The notes beneath the pieces are model-generated. The model ran no database searches and had not been told where the DNA came from. It was given only the letters and a program-made list of their open reading frames with translations. Shown here piece by piece: positions 5,953 to 6,474 of a stretch of 6,474 bases of DNA. The position numbers and the translations under genes are program-made. How positions within the stretch are numbered: position 1 is the stretch's first letter; each line of letters starts with the position of its first letter. Source of the stretch: JBEGTT01 sp041179245 (lineage in GTDB: Bacteria > Pseudomonadota > Gammaproteobacteria > Burkholderiales > Rhodocyclaceae); assembly GCA_041179245.1 (NCBI GenBank), contig JBEGTT010000152.1, forward strand, positions 1 through 6,474. Reading direction: 5' to 3'.

Positions 5953-5988
5953 CAACAAATCCCTTTGAATTCAGGGCTGATTTGAATC
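5953..5988 (-). repeat. Degenerate leader-distal terminal CRISPR repeat
   Basis: Bases 5958-5988 match the repeat consensus perfectly over 31 positions, while the five bases at 5953-5957 (CAACA instead of GTCTT) all differ. In the inferred leftward crRNA orientation these are the 3' bases of the repeat, the part usually lost from the last repeat of an array. This is the main evidence for array polarity. Confidence 0.85.
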
Positions 5989-6474
5989 CTAGCTAAGTTT
6001 CTGAAGAAAAATCACGCCACGTCTTAATCCCTTTGAATTCAGGGCTGATTTGAATCCTTCGTCTTTAGGCAGGGTCGGCGCTACTGCTGAGTCTTAATCC
6101 CTTTGAATTCAGGGCTGATTTGAATCTTAAGCTGGGCCTCCTATCAGGTACCAACGGAGGTCTTAATCCCTTTGAATTCAGGGCTGATTTGAATCGCCAA
6201 AGTGTTCCGCTACGCCAGCAGGGATGTAAGGGTCTTAATCCCTTTGAATTCAGGGCTGATTTGAATCCGAGGGCCGCTTCCCTCGTCACCGTCACGGGAT
6301 ACGTCTTAATCCCTTTGAATTCAGGGCTGATTTGAATCCGCCGATGCGCTTGCCAATGGTCAATACACCGTCTTAATCCCTTTGAATTCAGGGCTGATTT
6401 GAATCCCTCAAAGTTGGTTTGACCCGGTCGGCTATTTGTCTTAATCCCTTTGAATTCAGGGCTGATTTGAATCT
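5953..6474 (-). CRISPR. CRISPR array, 36-bp repeats, seven spacers, continues past right edge
   Basis: On the plus strand the repeat begins GTCTTAATCCCTTTG and ends CAGGGCTGATTTGAATC, 36 bp. Perfect copies start at 6021, 6091, 6160, 6232, 6303, 6370 and 6438 (last ends 6473). A degenerate copy occupies 5953-5988. The seven spacers are 32, 34, 33, 36, 35, 31 and 32 bp from left to right; this irregular length is common in type III arrays. All spacers differ and none obviously matches another part of the window. The damaged repeat at the left end implies that the leader and newest spacers are to the right, and that crRNA is read leftward with a 5' tag ending ATTAAGAC. The plus-strand end TGATTTGAATC also resembles a crRNA tag, so the strand is an inference. 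The array lies directly upstream of the second cas2 in the same orientation. Confidence 0.97.

Noticed and set aside
5887..5958. TTG-initiated extension of the second cas2 into the terminal repeat
   Set aside because: It would add 24 residues absent from Cas2 proteins and begins inside the array repeat; an ATG with a normal Cas2 N-terminus lies downstream.
6065..6335. Open frames on both strands encoding repeated peptides (for example RFKSALNSKGLRP)
   Set aside because: They are translations of the CRISPR repeats, not genes.
6349..6359. 11-base match between spacer 6 and the palindrome (GCTTGCCAATG), suggesting self-targeting
   Set aside because: Too short for a protospacer; matches of this length occur by chance.

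Overview
The window looks like chromosomal DNA from a proteobacterium, most likely a gammaproteobacterium. The left end carries a YibF-like glutathione S-transferase and an MHS-type MFS transporter, and the cas genes resemble those of proteobacterial type III loci. Base composition is moderate in most genes. It is visibly more AT-rich in the 4-TM gene and in the cas2/ORF pair beside the array. A closer taxonomic placement cannot be read from the sequence.

Left flank (1-1935), ordinary genes. The 5' end of a glutathione S-transferase gene runs leftward off the window edge. A divergent pair runs rightward: a small cysteine-rich protein of unknown function, whose stop codon overlaps the GTG start of a 430-residue metabolite:H+ symporter. 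About 100 bp without a gene (1936-2036) separates this from the CRISPR locus, which begins convergently.

CRISPR locus (2037-6474). A leftward operon encodes Cas1 (325 aa, catalytic residues present), Cas2 (96 aa) and an NE0113/TIGR02584-family protein. The last is the family labelled 'CRISPR-associated ring nuclease Csm6', here with an N-terminal SSO2081-like CARF domain and a probable C-terminal winged helix. Divergent from cas1, across an intergenic region with a perfect 22-bp palindrome, lies an unrecognised protein with four predicted membrane segments. Convergent with it is a second leftward pair: another Cas2 (divergent in sequence) and an unknown 107-residue protein whose GTG start overlaps the cas2 stop. 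The right end is a CRISPR array with seven perfect 36-bp repeats and one leader-distal repeat that has lost five bases, separated by seven spacers of 31-36 bp. The array continues past the window edge.

How it fits together. Cas1 and Cas2 form a spacer-acquisition module. The ring nuclease/CARF protein implies cyclic oligoadenylate signalling, hence a type III interference complex (Cas10 plus Csm or Cmr subunits). None of those effector genes is in the window, and the left flank is unrelated to CRISPR, so they probably lie to the right of the array or elsewhere in the genome. The degenerate repeat next to the second cas2 suggests that the leader is at the unseen right end and that crRNA is transcribed leftward, on the same strand as the cas genes. 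The least explained parts are the membrane protein, the second Cas2 with its coupled partner, and the 22-bp palindrome.
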